64,000 nucleotides of DNA, from the NCBI RefSeq assembly GCF_016907515.1, contig NZ_JAFBBY010000001.1, forward strand, positions 186,001 to 250,000, written 5' to 3'. Under the pieces are notes generated by a model. It was not told the origin of the DNA. It ran no database searches and saw only the letters and a list, made by a program, of their open reading frames with translations. This document shows, piece by piece, positions 25,985-36,720 of the stretch. The stretch's first letter is position 1. Every line of letters starts with the position of its first letter. Origin of the DNA: Nocardioides nitrophenolicus. GTDB taxonomy: Bacteria > Actinomycetota > Actinomycetes > Propionibacteriales > Nocardioidaceae. The position numbers and the translations under genes were made by a program.

Positions 25985-26571
25985 GCCACAGCCGCCAGCA
26001 CGTCGAAGACCTCCGTCACGCGCTGACGGAGGTCTTCGCGCGTCCCGGTGTTCTCGATCAGGTAGGTCGCCACGGCGCGGCGCTGCTCCCGGGTCGCCTG
26101 GGCGGCGATCCGGGCGCGGCCCTCGTCCTCGGTCCAGCCGCGGTCGCGCACCATCCGCTCGAGCTGCAGCTCCTCGGGGGCGTCGACGACGATCACCGCG
26201 TCGAACTCCCCCGCTCGGCCGGACTCGACGAGCAGCGGGATGTCGTGGACCACGATCGCGTCGGTCGGAGCGGCGGCCTCCTGCTCCGCGTACCTCTCGA
26301 AGACGAGGGGGTGCACGATGCCCTCGAGGCGGCGCCGCGCCGCCTCGTCACCGAAGACGAGGGCGCCCATCCTGGGCCGGTCCAGCTCGCCCTCGGGAGT
26401 GAGCATCTCGGGGCCGAATGCCTCGACCACGGCCGCGAGCCCGGGCGTGCCCCGGGCGACGACCTCGCGCGCGATCTGGTCGGCGTCGATGACGACGGCG
26501 CCCAGCTCGCGCAGGATCGAGGAGACGGTGCTCTTCCCCGAGGCGATCCCCCCGGTCAGTCCGACGCGCAC
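25981..26571 (-). CDS. coaE: Dephospho-CoA kinase
   Basis: 196 residues. It catalyses the last step of coenzyme A synthesis, ATP-dependent 3'-phosphorylation of dephospho-CoA. P-loop GGIASGKS at residues 7-14, DADQIAREVV, and the CoA-binding HPLVFERY are in place. The usual actinobacterial C-terminal GrpB-like fusion (as in Mtb) is absent. The GTG at 26571 follows TAGGGT by 6 nt. The stop TAG (25981-25983) overlaps the TAA of the convergent sigma gene, and a strong hairpin lies inside its last codons. Confidence 0.95.
   Translation of the reverse strand: MRVGLTGGIASGKSTVSSILRELGAVVIDADQIAREVVARGTPGLAAVVEAFGPEMLTPEGELDRPRMGALVFGDEAARRRLEGIVHPLVFERYAEQEAAAPTDAIVVHDIPLLVESGRAGEFDAVIVVDAPEELQLERMVRDRGWTEDEGRARIAAQATREQRRAVATYLIENTGTREDLRQRVTEVFDVLAAVA
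26005..26037 (+). terminator. Terminator hairpin of the sigma gene, embedded in coaE
   Basis: GAAGACCTCCGTCA (26005-26018) and TGACGGAGGTCTTC (26024-26037) form a perfect 14-bp stem with loop CGCGC. It begins 20 nt after the sigma stop codon and is inside the coaE coding sequence. Confidence 0.7.
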
Positions 26572-26577
26572 ATGCGG

Positions 26578-26587
26578 ACCCTACTGT
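26578..26587. promoter_or_regulatory. Overlapping divergent -10 elements of coaE and the acyl-CoA-synthetase-like gene
   Basis: On the minus strand TAGGGT (26583-26578) stands 6 nt before the coaE GTG; on the plus strand TACTGT (26582-26587) stands 6 nt before the GTG at 26594. The two hexamers share the base pairs at 26582-26583. Confidence 0.6.
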
Positions 26588-26593
26588 GAGCCC

Positions 26594-27826
26594 GTGGAGA
26601 ACGAACGGGTCGCCCTGCTCCTGCCCGGCTCCCACGCGTACGTCGACGCCGTGCTGCGGATGCTCACCGCCGGCGTCTTCCCCATCCCACTGGACCCGCG
26701 GCTCACGCCCGGCGAGCAGGAGCGGATCCTGTCCGGGCTGGAGCCGACGGCCGTGGTCCGCACGGACGCCGAGCTGGCCGCGCTCACCGCCGGCCTGCCG
26801 GCGCCGGGGCTGCCGCTGGGCCGGCCGATGCACTGCACGAGCGGGACGACGGGAGTGCCGAAGGGCGTCTACTCCGGTCTCCTGAGCCCGGCGGAGGCCA
26901 CCGCGCTGGTGGCCGAGGAGCGCGACCTGTGGGGCTTCGCGTCCGACGACGTGAACCTGGTCCTCAGCCCGCTGTACCACTCCGCGCCGCTGCGCTTCGC
27001 GATGGGGACGATCCTCGCCGGCGGCCGGATCGTGATCCCCGGGCCGTTCGACCCGGCCGCGGTGACGGCGGCGATCGAGACCGAGCGGCCGACCACGATG
27101 TTCTGCGTGCCGACCCACCTGCAGCGGCTCCTCGCGCACTGGGACGAGCACGGGCGGCCCGACCTGTCCTGCTTCCGGCTGGTGGCGCACGCCGGCGCGC
27201 CCTGCCCCACCGACCTCAAGCGCCGGCTGATCGAGGCCTTCCCGGCGGGCTCGACCTGGGAGTTCTACGGCTCGACCGAGGGCCAGTTCACCGCATGCCG
27301 CAGCGAGGAGTGGCTGGCCCGGCCCGGGACCGTCGGCCGGGCCCGCCCCGGGCGCCGCCTCCACACCGATCCCGACGGGACGATCTGGTGCACGGTTCCG
27401 GAGTTCGCGCGGTTCAGCTACTTCGGGGCGCCCGAGAAGACCGCCGCCGCCTGGCGCGAGACTCCCGACGGAGCGGCGTTCACCGTCGGCGACCTGGGCC
27501 GGCTCGACGCCGACGGCTATCTCTACCTCGACGGTCGCCGCGAGGACCTCGTCATCAGCGGCGGCGTCAACGTCTATCCCACCGAGGTCGAGCAGGTCCT
27601 CGGCGGCTGTCCCGGCGTCCAGGACATCGCGGTCTACGGCGTCGACGACCCGCAGTGGGGCCAGCGGGTGTGCGCAGCGGTGGTCGGGTCCGCCGCGGAG
27701 GCGGAGCTCGTCGCCTTCGCGCGGGAGAACCTCGCGCCGCCCAAGCGGCCCAAGACGTACGTCTTCCTGGCCGAGCTCCCGCGCACCCTCACCGGCAAGG
27801 TCCGGCGCAGCGAGCTCCCGGGGTGA
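26594..27826 (+). CDS. Acyl-CoA synthetase-like AMP-binding protein, short N-terminus
   Basis: 410 residues. ANL-superfamily motifs: CTSGTTGVPKG (residues 81-91), YGSTEGQF, VGDLGRLDADGYLYLDGRR, and catalytic Lys402 in TGKVRRSEL. It should adenylate a carboxylate and pass it to CoA or a carrier. Full-size family members have the phosphate loop near residue 170-190; here about 100 N-terminal residues are missing, although the start is well defined (TACTGT-N6-GTG) and no upstream frame continues the family. It may be a genuinely compact enzyme or a remodelled one. Substrate unknown. Confidence 0.85.
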   Translation: MENERVALLLPGSHAYVDAVLRMLTAGVFPIPLDPRLTPGEQERILSGLEPTAVVRTDAELAALTAGLPAPGLPLGRPMHCTSGTTGVPKGVYSGLLSPAEATALVAEERDLWGFASDDVNLVLSPLYHSAPLRFAMGTILAGGRIVIPGPFDPAAVTAAIETERPTTMFCVPTHLQRLLAHWDEHGRPDLSCFRLVAHAGAPCPTDLKRRLIEAFPAGSTWEFYGSTEGQFTACRSEEWLARPGTVGRARPGRRLHTDPDGTIWCTVPEFARFSYFGAPEKTAAAWRETPDGAAFTVGDLGRLDADGYLYLDGRREDLVISGGVNVYPTEVEQVLGGCPGVQDIAVYGVDDPQWGQRVCAAVVGSAAEAELVAFARENLAPPKRPKTYVFLAELPRTLTGKVRRSELPG

Positions 27827-27831
27827 GTGCA

Positions 27832-27890
27832 TCTCACCCGGCATCTCGGTCGCCTTCTCCCCGGATCCGCGACCCGGACGCCGGGTGAGA
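27832..27890. terminator. Inverted repeat between convergent genes, possible terminator
   Basis: TCTCACCCGGC (27832-27842) and GCCGGGTGAGA (27880-27890) are perfect 11-bp arms with a 37-nt loop, filling the gap between the synthetase-like gene and the PucR gene, which converge here. Confidence 0.45.
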
Positions 27891-27895
27891 CGCTC

Positions 27896-29380
27896 CTAGG
27901 ACGGGGCAGCCAGCTCCAGCGCCAGCCACGCCCCCACCCGGGCCGCCGGATCGTCGAGGTCCAGTCCGGTGAGCCGCTCGATCTCGGCCAGCCGGTTGCG
28001 CACCGTGTTGCGGTGCACCCCGAGCTCGTCGGCCACGGCGCCCCGGGAGCCGTGGTGGCGCAGGAAGGCGGCCAGGGTGGCGCGGTGCTCGGGGTCCAGC
28101 GGCGCGAGGAAGGCGGCGGCGTACTCCTGGCCGAGGGCCTCGGGCACCAGCGCCAGCGGCCCCGCGTCGGCGACCTCCTCCCAGCGTCGGACCGGGCTGG
28201 CGACGGTGGTGCGGTCGAGTGCGTGGCCGGCGGTCTCGGCGCCGCGGCGCGCGTCGGGAGCCGCCACCGCGCGGCCGACGCCCGCCCTCAGGCCGGTGTC
28301 GGCGACGGCGGCGAGCACGCCGGCGAGCCGGGCCGGGGGTACGACGACGACCAGCTCGTCATCGACCGGACCGGCCAGCACGCCGTCGTCGTCGAGGTCG
28401 TCCTCCAGCCGTTCGAGGAGGTCGCCGAGCGCCTCCTCGGCGCCGGCGATCCGCACCACGCGGAGCCGCTCGGGCACCGACCGCTCCCCCTCCGCGGCGT
28501 CGAGGAGCACCTCGGCGGAGCGCAGGTCGCCGGCGCAGAGCAGCTCCAGGGCCCGGCCGCGCAGCCGGCGGTCGGCCGCACGGCGCTCGGCACGGCGCTC
28601 CACCGCGAGGCTCAGCAGGACGGCGGCGGTGCTGACCGCGGAGCGCTGCGGGTCGCCGAGCGGGCCGGGCAGGCGTACCGCGAGGTAGAGCTCGGGGCGA
28701 CCGGCGAGGCCGATCGGGCGCACCACGGTGGTGCCGCCGTCCTGGGCGGTCGTGGAGACCGCGCCGAGTCCCTGGCCCTTGATCCGCGTCACCTCCGCCC
28801 GGACCAGCCCGAGGTCCAGGGTCTCGGGGTGGGGGCCGAGCGGGCCCTCGGCCGGCTCGCCGTCGCGGTGGACCAGCGCGACGCCGGCGTCGAGGAGCTG
28901 GGCCAGCCGCTCGACGAGCGGGCGCAGGTCGAGGCCGAGCGCGGCCCGGGTCAGCCGGCGCTGCAGGTCCAGGGCCAGCCGGGTGGTGGTCGCCTCCTGG
29001 TCCTGCAGCAGCTCGGCCGCGGCCCGCGACACCGCCACGAAGGGGGTGGCCCGCGGGACCTCGAGCAGCACCAGCCCGCGCTCCGCGCAGGCCGCGACCA
29101 GGGCGGCCGGGAGCCGGTCGTGGGTGAGGCCGGTGCCGAGCCCGAGGGCGGCGGCGCCGGCGGCGGCCAACCGGTCGACGTACGCGGTCCACTCCTGGCT
29201 CCAGCCGCGGGTGCCGAGCCCGGTGGTGAGCAGCAGCTCCCCGCCCTCGAGATAGGGCGTCGGGTCGGCCAGCTCGCTGGTCGCCACCCAGCGCAGCACG
29301 GGGCCGTCGAGCGCCGGCGCACCCTCGGCGGGCCGCAGGCCCAGGCCCGGCATCGCCACCAGGTCCGCCACCGTCACCAC
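27896..29380 (-). CDS. PucR family transcriptional regulator, divergent to gabT
   Basis: 494 residues: N-terminal PucR domain (TVADLVAMPGLGL, ELADPTPYLEGGELLLTTGLG), a GGDEF-like middle domain, and the C-terminal HTH_30 (ADELGVHRNTVRNRLAEIERLTG). PucR proteins control purine, GABA and amino-acid catabolism in response to the pathway substrate. GTG 29380 or 29377 fits the family start; TTG 29398 would add six residues. Its position next to gabT suggests it controls the GABA operon; a 7-bp inverted repeat in the gap could be its site. Confidence 0.88.
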   Translation of the reverse strand: MVTVADLVAMPGLGLRPAEGAPALDGPVLRWVATSELADPTPYLEGGELLLTTGLGTRGWSQEWTAYVDRLAAAGAAALGLGTGLTHDRLPAALVAACAERGLVLLEVPRATPFVAVSRAAAELLQDQEATTTRLALDLQRRLTRAALGLDLRPLVERLAQLLDAGVALVHRDGEPAEGPLGPHPETLDLGLVRAEVTRIKGQGLGAVSTTAQDGGTTVVRPIGLAGRPELYLAVRLPGPLGDPQRSAVSTAAVLLSLAVERRAERRAADRRLRGRALELLCAGDLRSAEVLLDAAEGERSVPERLRVVRIAGAEEALGDLLERLEDDLDDDGVLAGPVDDELVVVVPPARLAGVLAAVADTGLRAGVGRAVAAPDARRGAETAGHALDRTTVASPVRRWEEVADAGPLALVPEALGQEYAAAFLAPLDPEHRATLAAFLRHHGSRGAVADELGVHRNTVRNRLAEIERLTGLDLDDPAARVGAWLALELAAPS

Positions 29381-29391
29381 AGTGCGATTCT

Positions 29392-29419
29392 TGCACAACT
29401 AGGCAACTCAGATTGTGCA
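29392..29419. promoter_or_regulatory. Inverted repeat, candidate PucR operator
   Basis: TGCACAA (29392-29398) and TTGTGCA (29413-29419) are exact inverted copies 21 bp centre to centre, two helical turns. They lie between the PucR start and gabT. Confidence 0.5.
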
Positions 29420-29451
29420 GGACGGGCATGGTGGCGGCGAGCGCTCGGTCC

Positions 29452-29457
29452 TACCGT
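29452..29457 (+). promoter_or_regulatory. -10 element of gabT
   Basis: TACCGT, 7 nt before the ATG at 29465. Confidence 0.55.
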
Positions 29458-29464
29458 CGTACCT

Positions 29465-30819
29465 ATGACCGACACCGCCTCCGCGCCCACCTCCGGCGGC
29501 CCTGGCATCACCCAGGAGCGCCGCCTCGTCACCGCGATCCCCGGCCCCCGCTCGCAGGAGCTCGCGGCCCGCAAGGCCAAGGCGGTCGCGTCCGGCGTCG
29601 CCGTCGGCCTGCCCGTCCAGGTCGTCGCCGCCGGCGGCGGCATCCTGGTCGACGCCGACGGCAACCAGCTGATCGACCTCGGCTCCGGCATCGCCGTGAC
29701 GACCGTCGGCAACAGCGCCCCGCGCGTCGTCGAGGCGGTCACCCGCCAGGTCGCCGAGTTCACCCACACCTGCTTCATGGTCACCCCCTACGAGGGCTAC
29801 GTCGCGGTCGCGGAGAAGCTCAACGAGCTCACGCCCGGCACCCACGAGAAGCGCTCCGCGCTGTTCAACGCCGGGGCCGAGGCCGTCGAGAACGCCGTCA
29901 AGATCGCGCGCTCCGCCACCGGCAAGCAGGCCGTGGTCGTCTTCGACCACGCCTACCACGGCCGCACCAACCTCACGATGGCGATGACGGCGAAGAACAT
30001 GCCGTACAAGAGCGGGTTCGGTCCGTTCGCCTCCGAGGTCTACCGCGCCCCGCTGTCCTACCCCTTCCGCGACGGCGGGCTCGACGGTGCCGAGGCGGCC
30101 CGCAAGGCCATCGACGTCATCGAGAAGCAGGTCGGCGCCAACAACCTGGCCGCGATCGTGATCGAGCCCATCCAGGGCGAGGGCGGCTTCATCGTCCCGG
30201 CCGAGGGCTTCCTCCCGACCCTGGTCGCCTGGTGCCGCGACAACGGCGTCGTCTTCGTCGCCGACGAGGTGCAGACCGGCTTCGCGCGCACCGGCGAGCT
30301 GTTCGCCTGTGACCACGAGGGCGTCGTCCCCGACCTGATCGTGACCGCCAAGGGCATCGCCGGCGGCCTCCCGCTCGCGGCCGTCACCGGCCGCGCCGAG
30401 CTGATGGACGCCGCCCACGCCGGCGGCCTCGGGGGCACCTACGGCGGCAACCCACTCGCCTGCGCCGCCGCGCTCGCCGTCTTCGAGACGATCGAGGCCG
30501 AGGGGCTGGTCGACCGCGCCCGCACCATCGGCAAGACGATGACCGAGCGGCTCGCCGCGCTGCAGGAGAGCGACCCGCGCATCGGCGAGGTCCGCGGCCG
30601 CGGCGCGATGATCGCCGTCGAGCTGGTCAAGCCGGGCACCATCGAGCCCGACGCCGACCTCACCAAGAAGGTCGCCGCCGCCGCCAACGCCAAGGGCCTG
30701 GTCGTGCTGACCTGCGGCACCTACGGCAACGTGCTGCGCTTCCTGCCGCCCCTGTCGATGCCCGACCACCTGCTCGACGAGGCGCTCGACCTCCTCACGG
30801 AAGTCTTCCAGGAGAGCTG

Positions 30820-30820
<1 letters not shown>
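29465..30820 (+). CDS. gabT: 4-aminobutyrate-2-oxoglutarate transaminase
   Basis: 451 residues. PLP-dependent class III aminotransferase that turns GABA and 2-oxoglutarate into succinic semialdehyde and glutamate. Lys296 in VTAKGIAGGLPLAAV binds PLP; VADEVQTGFARTG carries the conserved Asp; FDHAYHGRTNLTMAMT and TYGGNPLACAAA are the GabT-type segments. First gene of gabT-gdh-gabD; its stop overlaps the next start (TGATG). Confidence 0.95.
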
Positions 30821-32091
<1,271 letters not shown>

Positions 32092-32117
32092 TCCCGCACC
32101 CCGATCTGGAGACGACC

Positions 32118-33500
32118 ATGACGAACACCTTCGAGGTCCACGACCCCGCCACCGGCGCGGTCATCGACACCGTCGCCGACGGCACCGTCGCCGACGCGAC
32201 CGCCGCGGTCGACGCGGCCGCCGCCGCCTTCCCGGCCTGGGCTGCCACGCCGGCCCGGGCCCGCGCGGAGATCCTGCGGCGCTGCTACGACCTGATGATC
32301 CGCGACGCGGACCTGCTCACCGGCCTGATCGCCGCGGAGAACGGCAAGTCCGTCGCGGACGCGCGGGCCGAGGTCACCTACGCCGCGGAGTTCTTCCGCT
32401 GGTTCTCCGAGGAGGCCGTGCGCGGCGAGGGCACCTACAGCGACGCCCCCAACGGCGGCGTGAAGACGCTCGTGACGCACGTCCCCGTGGGCGTGGCCGC
32501 GCTCGTCACGCCGTGGAACTTCCCGGCCGCGATGGCCACCCGCAAGATCGCGCCCGCGCTGGCGGCGGGTTGCACCGTCGTCGTCAAGCCCGCCGCGGAG
32601 ACGCCGCTGACCGCGCTCGCCGTGGCCCGCATCCTGCTCGAGGCCGGCGTGCCCGAGGGCGTCGTCAACGTCGTCCCGACCACCGACGCCGCCGGGGTCG
32701 TCACCGCCTGGCTCGAGGACGCCCGGGTCCGCAAGGTCAGCTTCACCGGCTCGACCGGCGTCGGCCGGATGCTGCTGCGCCAGGCCGCCGGCCGGGTGCT
32801 CAACTCCAGCATGGAGCTCGGCGGCAACGCGCCGTTCGTGATCACCGCCGACGCCGACCTCGACGCGGCCGTCGCCGGCGCGATGATCGCGAAGTTCCGT
32901 GGCGGCGGCCAGGCCTGCACCGCGGCCAACCGCTTCTACGTGCACGCCGACGTGGCGGACGCCTTCGTCGAGAAGTTCGGCGCCGCTGTCGCCGCGCTCA
33001 AGGTCGGCCCGTCCGCCGACGCCGACAACCAGATCGGCCCGGTGATCAGCGAGAAGGCGCTCACCGGCATCGCCAAGCTGGTCGACGCCGCGGTCGCCGA
33101 CGGCGCGAAGGTCGCCGTGCAGGGCTCGGTCCCGGCGGAGGGCTGGTTCTTCCCGCCAACCGTGCTCGTCGACGTACCGTTCGGCGCGCCGATCCTGTCC
33201 GAGGAGATCTTCGGGCCGGTCGCGCCGATCGTCACCTGGACCGACGAGGCCGAGCTGCTCGCGTCGGTCAACGACACCGAGTTCGGGCTGGCGGCGTACG
33301 TGTACGCCGGGCGGCTGCAGGACGCGCTGCGCCTCGGCGAGCAGATCGAGGCCGGCATGGTCGGCATCAACCGCGGCATCGTCTCCGACCCGGCCGCGCC
33401 GTTCGGCGGGGTCAAGCAGAGCGGCATCGGCCGCGAGGGTGCGCACGAGGGCATCCGCGAGTACCAGGAGACGCGCTACTACAGCGTCGACTGGAGCTGA
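32118..33500 (+). CDS. gabD: Succinate-semialdehyde dehydrogenase (NAD(P)+)
   Basis: 460 residues. Aldehyde dehydrogenase with general base Glu233 (MELGGNAPF) and nucleophile Cys267 (GGGQACTAANRF), plus the cofactor segment PWNFPAAMATRKIAPALAAG and EEIFGPVAPI. GabD-type subfamily: oxidises succinic semialdehyde to succinate. It might also take 4-aminobutanal. ATG at 32118 with GGAGA 6-8 nt upstream. Last gene of the operon, followed by a strong terminator. Confidence 0.93.
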   Translation: MTNTFEVHDPATGAVIDTVADGTVADATAAVDAAAAAFPAWAATPARARAEILRRCYDLMIRDADLLTGLIAAENGKSVADARAEVTYAAEFFRWFSEEAVRGEGTYSDAPNGGVKTLVTHVPVGVAALVTPWNFPAAMATRKIAPALAAGCTVVVKPAAETPLTALAVARILLEAGVPEGVVNVVPTTDAAGVVTAWLEDARVRKVSFTGSTGVGRMLLRQAAGRVLNSSMELGGNAPFVITADADLDAAVAGAMIAKFRGGGQACTAANRFYVHADVADAFVEKFGAAVAALKVGPSADADNQIGPVISEKALTGIAKLVDAAVADGAKVAVQGSVPAEGWFFPPTVLVDVPFGAPILSEEIFGPVAPIVTWTDEAELLASVNDTEFGLAAYVYAGRLQDALRLGEQIEAGMVGINRGIVSDPAAPFGGVKQSGIGREGAHEGIREYQETRYYSVDWS

Positions 33501-33522
33501 GTCAGTCACGAGGTTCGGCTCC

Positions 33523-33560
33523 GGACCGCCCCTCGCCGTGCCGACGGCGAGGGGCGGTCC
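33523..33560 (+). terminator. Rho-independent terminator of the gab operon
   Basis: GGACCGCCCCTCGCCGT (33523-33539) pairs perfectly over 17 bp with 33544-33560, loop GCCG, followed by TTCTCTTC. Confidence 0.85.
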
Positions 33561-33570
33561 TTCTCTTCGC

Positions 33571-33956
33571 TCAATCGAGGCAGAACTCGTTGCCCTCGAC
33601 GTCCTGCATCACGATGCAGCACTCGTTCTCCTCGTCGGCCGCCAGCACCTCCACGCACGTCGCCCCGAGGGCGACCAGCCGGTCGCGCTCGGCCTCGAGC
33701 ACGGCGAGGCGGGCGGCGCCGACGAGCCCGGTCCCCGCGCGTACGTCGACGTGCACGCGGTTCTTGGCGACCTTGCCCTCCGGCACCCGCTGGAAGTAGA
33801 AGCGCGGCCCGGCACCCGTCGGGTCGACGCACGCCGACCACGCCGTCTCCCCCTCGGCACCGGGCGCGAGCTCGTAGCCCAGGACGTCGCACCAGAAGCG
33901 GGCGACGCGGTCGGGAGCGGCGCAGTCGAAGGTGACCTGGATCTGGCGGACGGTCG

Positions 33957-33960
<4 letters not shown>
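33571..33960 (-). CDS. VOC (glyoxalase/dioxygenase superfamily) protein
   Basis: 129 residues, one VOC domain of two beta-alpha-beta-beta-beta modules: VTFDCAAPDRVARFWCDVLGY, then RVHVDVRAG and VMQDVEGNEFCLD. His and Glu residues at the expected ends could bind metal, but no substrate can be assigned; relatives often act in antibiotic or aldehyde resistance. The ATG overlaps the stop of the ECF sigma gene by 4 bp, so it is co-translated with it. Confidence 0.85.
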
Positions 33961-34901
<941 letters not shown>

Positions 34902-34909
34902 GGGGCTCC

Positions 34910-35287
34910 TCACGCCGGGCAGTTGTGGTACGCCGCGATCATCCACCTCCCATCGCGCCGGGCGAAGACCCAGGTGGCCACGACCGTGCGGCCCTCCGGC
35001 AGCTCGCTCTCCCCCGCGAGCCGGATCCCGCTCTCGTGGACGGCAATCGCGACGTCCGCGCCGACGAAGCGCAGGCTCCGCCGCCGGTCGACCGTCGTAC
35101 TGCCGGCGAGGGGGCCGGCGAAGCTCGCGGCCATGGCGTCGCGGATCGCCGTCCGGCCGGCGCGCAGGGAGCCGGGCAGGACGGCGGTCGCGTCCTCGGT
35201 GTAGTGCCGGACGAAGGCGTCCGCGTCGTTGTCGGTCCAGGCCTGGTAGGTCTCGGCGAGGACCGCGTCGATCTCGGTGGTGGTCAT
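34910..35287 (-). CDS. SgcJ/EcaC-type NTF2-like (DUF4440) protein
   Basis: 125 residues in one SnoaL/NTF2-like domain: AETYQAWTDNDADAFVRHYTEDATAVLPG at the start and VATWVFARRDGRWMIAAYHNC at the end. GAGGAG stands 6 nt before the ATG at 35287. First gene of an overlapping operon with the ECF sigma factor, whose own C-terminal domain has the same fold, and the VOC protein. It might bind the same small ligand; this is inference. Confidence 0.85.
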   Translation of the reverse strand: MTTTEIDAVLAETYQAWTDNDADAFVRHYTEDATAVLPGSLRAGRTAIRDAMAASFAGPLAGSTTVDRRRSLRFVGADVAIAVHESGIRLAGESELPEGRTVVATWVFARRDGRWMIAAYHNCPA

Positions 35288-35317
35288 GGTTGCTCCTCGG
35301 TGGGTGGGGCCTTTCGT

Positions 35318-35329
35318 GAGTACGTACTC
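35318..35329. promoter_or_regulatory. 12-bp palindrome upstream of the SgcJ-ECF-VOC operon
   Basis: GAGTACGTACTC is a perfect palindrome centred about 36 bp before the ATG at 35287, on the template of the operon promoter. It is a candidate repressor site. Confidence 0.45.
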
Positions 35330-35420
35330 GCGTCGTACCTGGGAATCACCGGGTCCTTCCGGACTTTCTCGACCGTGTCCACGAGAGCGGCCTGGGCCGG
35401 GGTCGAGGCGCCGCCGCCGG

Positions 35421-35426
35421 TAGGAT
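35421..35426 (+). promoter_or_regulatory. -10 element of serA
   Basis: TAGGAT, 6 nt before the GTG at 35433. Confidence 0.6.
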
Positions 35427-35432
35427 TCCGAT

Positions 35433-36629
35433 GTGAAGGCGCTCCTGCTCGAGAACATCCACCCGGCCGCCGTCGAGACCCTCGAGGCCCGCGGCTACGA
35501 CGTCGAGCTGCGAGCCGGCTCCCTGTCCGAGGACGAGCTGATCGCGGCCCTCTCCGACGGCGTCCAGCTGCTGGGGATCCGGTCCAACACGACCGTGACC
35601 AAGCGGGTGCTGGACGAGTCGCCCGACCTGCTGGCGATCGGCTGCTTCTGCATCGGCACCAACCAGGTCGACCTGGCGACGGCCGCGGAGAAGGGGATCG
35701 GCGTGTTCAACGCGCCGTACTCCAACACCCGCAGCGTGGTCGAGCTCGTCATCGCCGAGATCATCTCGCTCGCGCGCCGGCTGCCGGAGAAGACGCAGCG
35801 GATGCACGAGGGGACCTGGGACAAGTCGGCGAAGGGCAGTCACGAGGTTCGGGGGCGCACGCTCGGCATCGTCGGGTACGGCAACATCGGCACCCAGCTC
35901 TCCACCGTCGCCGAGGCGCTCGGCCTCAACGTGGTCTTCTACGACACCGCCGACCGCCCCGCCCACGGCACCGCCCGCCGGGTCCGGTCGCTGCGCGAGC
36001 TGCTCGAGATCGCCGACGTCGTCAGCCTCCACGTCGACGGCCGCCCCGGCAACGCCGGCTTCTTCGGGGCCGACGAGTTCGCCGCGATGAAGCCCCGCGC
36101 CCTGTTCATCAACGCCTCGCGTGGCATGGTCGTCGACTACGAGGCGCTGCGCGACAACCTGCTCTCCGGCCACATCGCCGGCGCCGCCGTCGATGTCTTC
36201 CCCGCCGAGCCCAAGGCCCAGGGCGACCCCTTCGACTCCGTCCTGCGCGGGCTCGACAACGTCATCCTCACCCCCCACATCGGCGGCTCGACCCAGGAGG
36301 CCCAGGAGGAGATCGGCTGGTTCGTCGCCGAGAAGCTCGCCCGGTTCGCCCTCGAGGGCTCCACCGCGCTCTCGGTCAACCTGCCCGCCGTCCTCCCCTC
36401 GGAGCTGCCGCCCGGCCGCCGGATCGGCCTGCTCCACCGCAACCTCCCCGGCGTCCTCGCCGAGCTCAACGCGACCTTCGCCGCCGCCGGCGACAACGTC
36501 GTCGACCAGCACCTCGCCACCAAGGACGGGCTCGGGTACGTCGTCACCGACGCCGCCGCGCCGCTGTCGGCCGAGGCGGTCGAGGCGCTGAGCAAGGCGG
36601 AGTACTGCATGTGGGTGCGCACCTGGTGA
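35433..36629 (+). CDS. serA: D-3-phosphoglycerate dehydrogenase with ACT domain (E. coli type)
   Basis: 398 residues. First step of serine synthesis: 3-phosphoglycerate to 3-phosphohydroxypyruvate with NAD. Rossmann motif LGIVGYGNIGTQLS, catalytic Arg in INASRGMVVD, Glu in VFPAEP and His in LTPHIGGST. A short C-terminal ACT domain (LLHRNLPGVLAELNATFAA) points to feedback control by serine. It is the short 2-domain-plus-ACT form, not the longer Mtb SerA1 type with an extra domain. Confidence 0.94.
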   Translation: MKALLLENIHPAAVETLEARGYDVELRAGSLSEDELIAALSDGVQLLGIRSNTTVTKRVLDESPDLLAIGCFCIGTNQVDLATAAEKGIGVFNAPYSNTRSVVELVIAEIISLARRLPEKTQRMHEGTWDKSAKGSHEVRGRTLGIVGYGNIGTQLSTVAEALGLNVVFYDTADRPAHGTARRVRSLRELLEIADVVSLHVDGRPGNAGFFGADEFAAMKPRALFINASRGMVVDYEALRDNLLSGHIAGAAVDVFPAEPKAQGDPFDSVLRGLDNVILTPHIGGSTQEAQEEIGWFVAEKLARFALEGSTALSVNLPAVLPSELPPGRRIGLLHRNLPGVLAELNATFAAAGDNVVDQHLATKDGLGYVVTDAAAPLSAEAVEALSKAEYCMWVRTW

Positions 36630-36646
36630 CGTCCGCCTGACGGCGA

Positions 36647-36663
36647 CGAAGGGCCCGACCTCG
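36647..36663. repeat. Left arm of a terminator hairpin split by IS30
   Basis: CGAAGGGCCCGACCTCG lies 18 nt after the serA stop codon. Its exact 17-bp reverse complement is at 38275-38291, on the other side of the IS30 element. Confidence 0.8.
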
Positions 36664-36679
36664 ACGCTTGGGTTCACAC

Positions 36680-36720
36680 GGTCGTCGCAACACCTCGAGT
36701 TTTGAGGAGTTGCGACGACC
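36680..36720 (+). promoter_or_regulatory. Hairpin hiding the transposase ribosome site
   Basis: GGTCGTCGCAACACCTC (36680-36696) can pair with 36704-36720 over 17 bp with one mismatch, loop GAGTTTT. The right arm contains the only Shine-Dalgarno-like GAGGAG (36704-36709) and abuts the GTG start at 36721. Confidence 0.6.
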
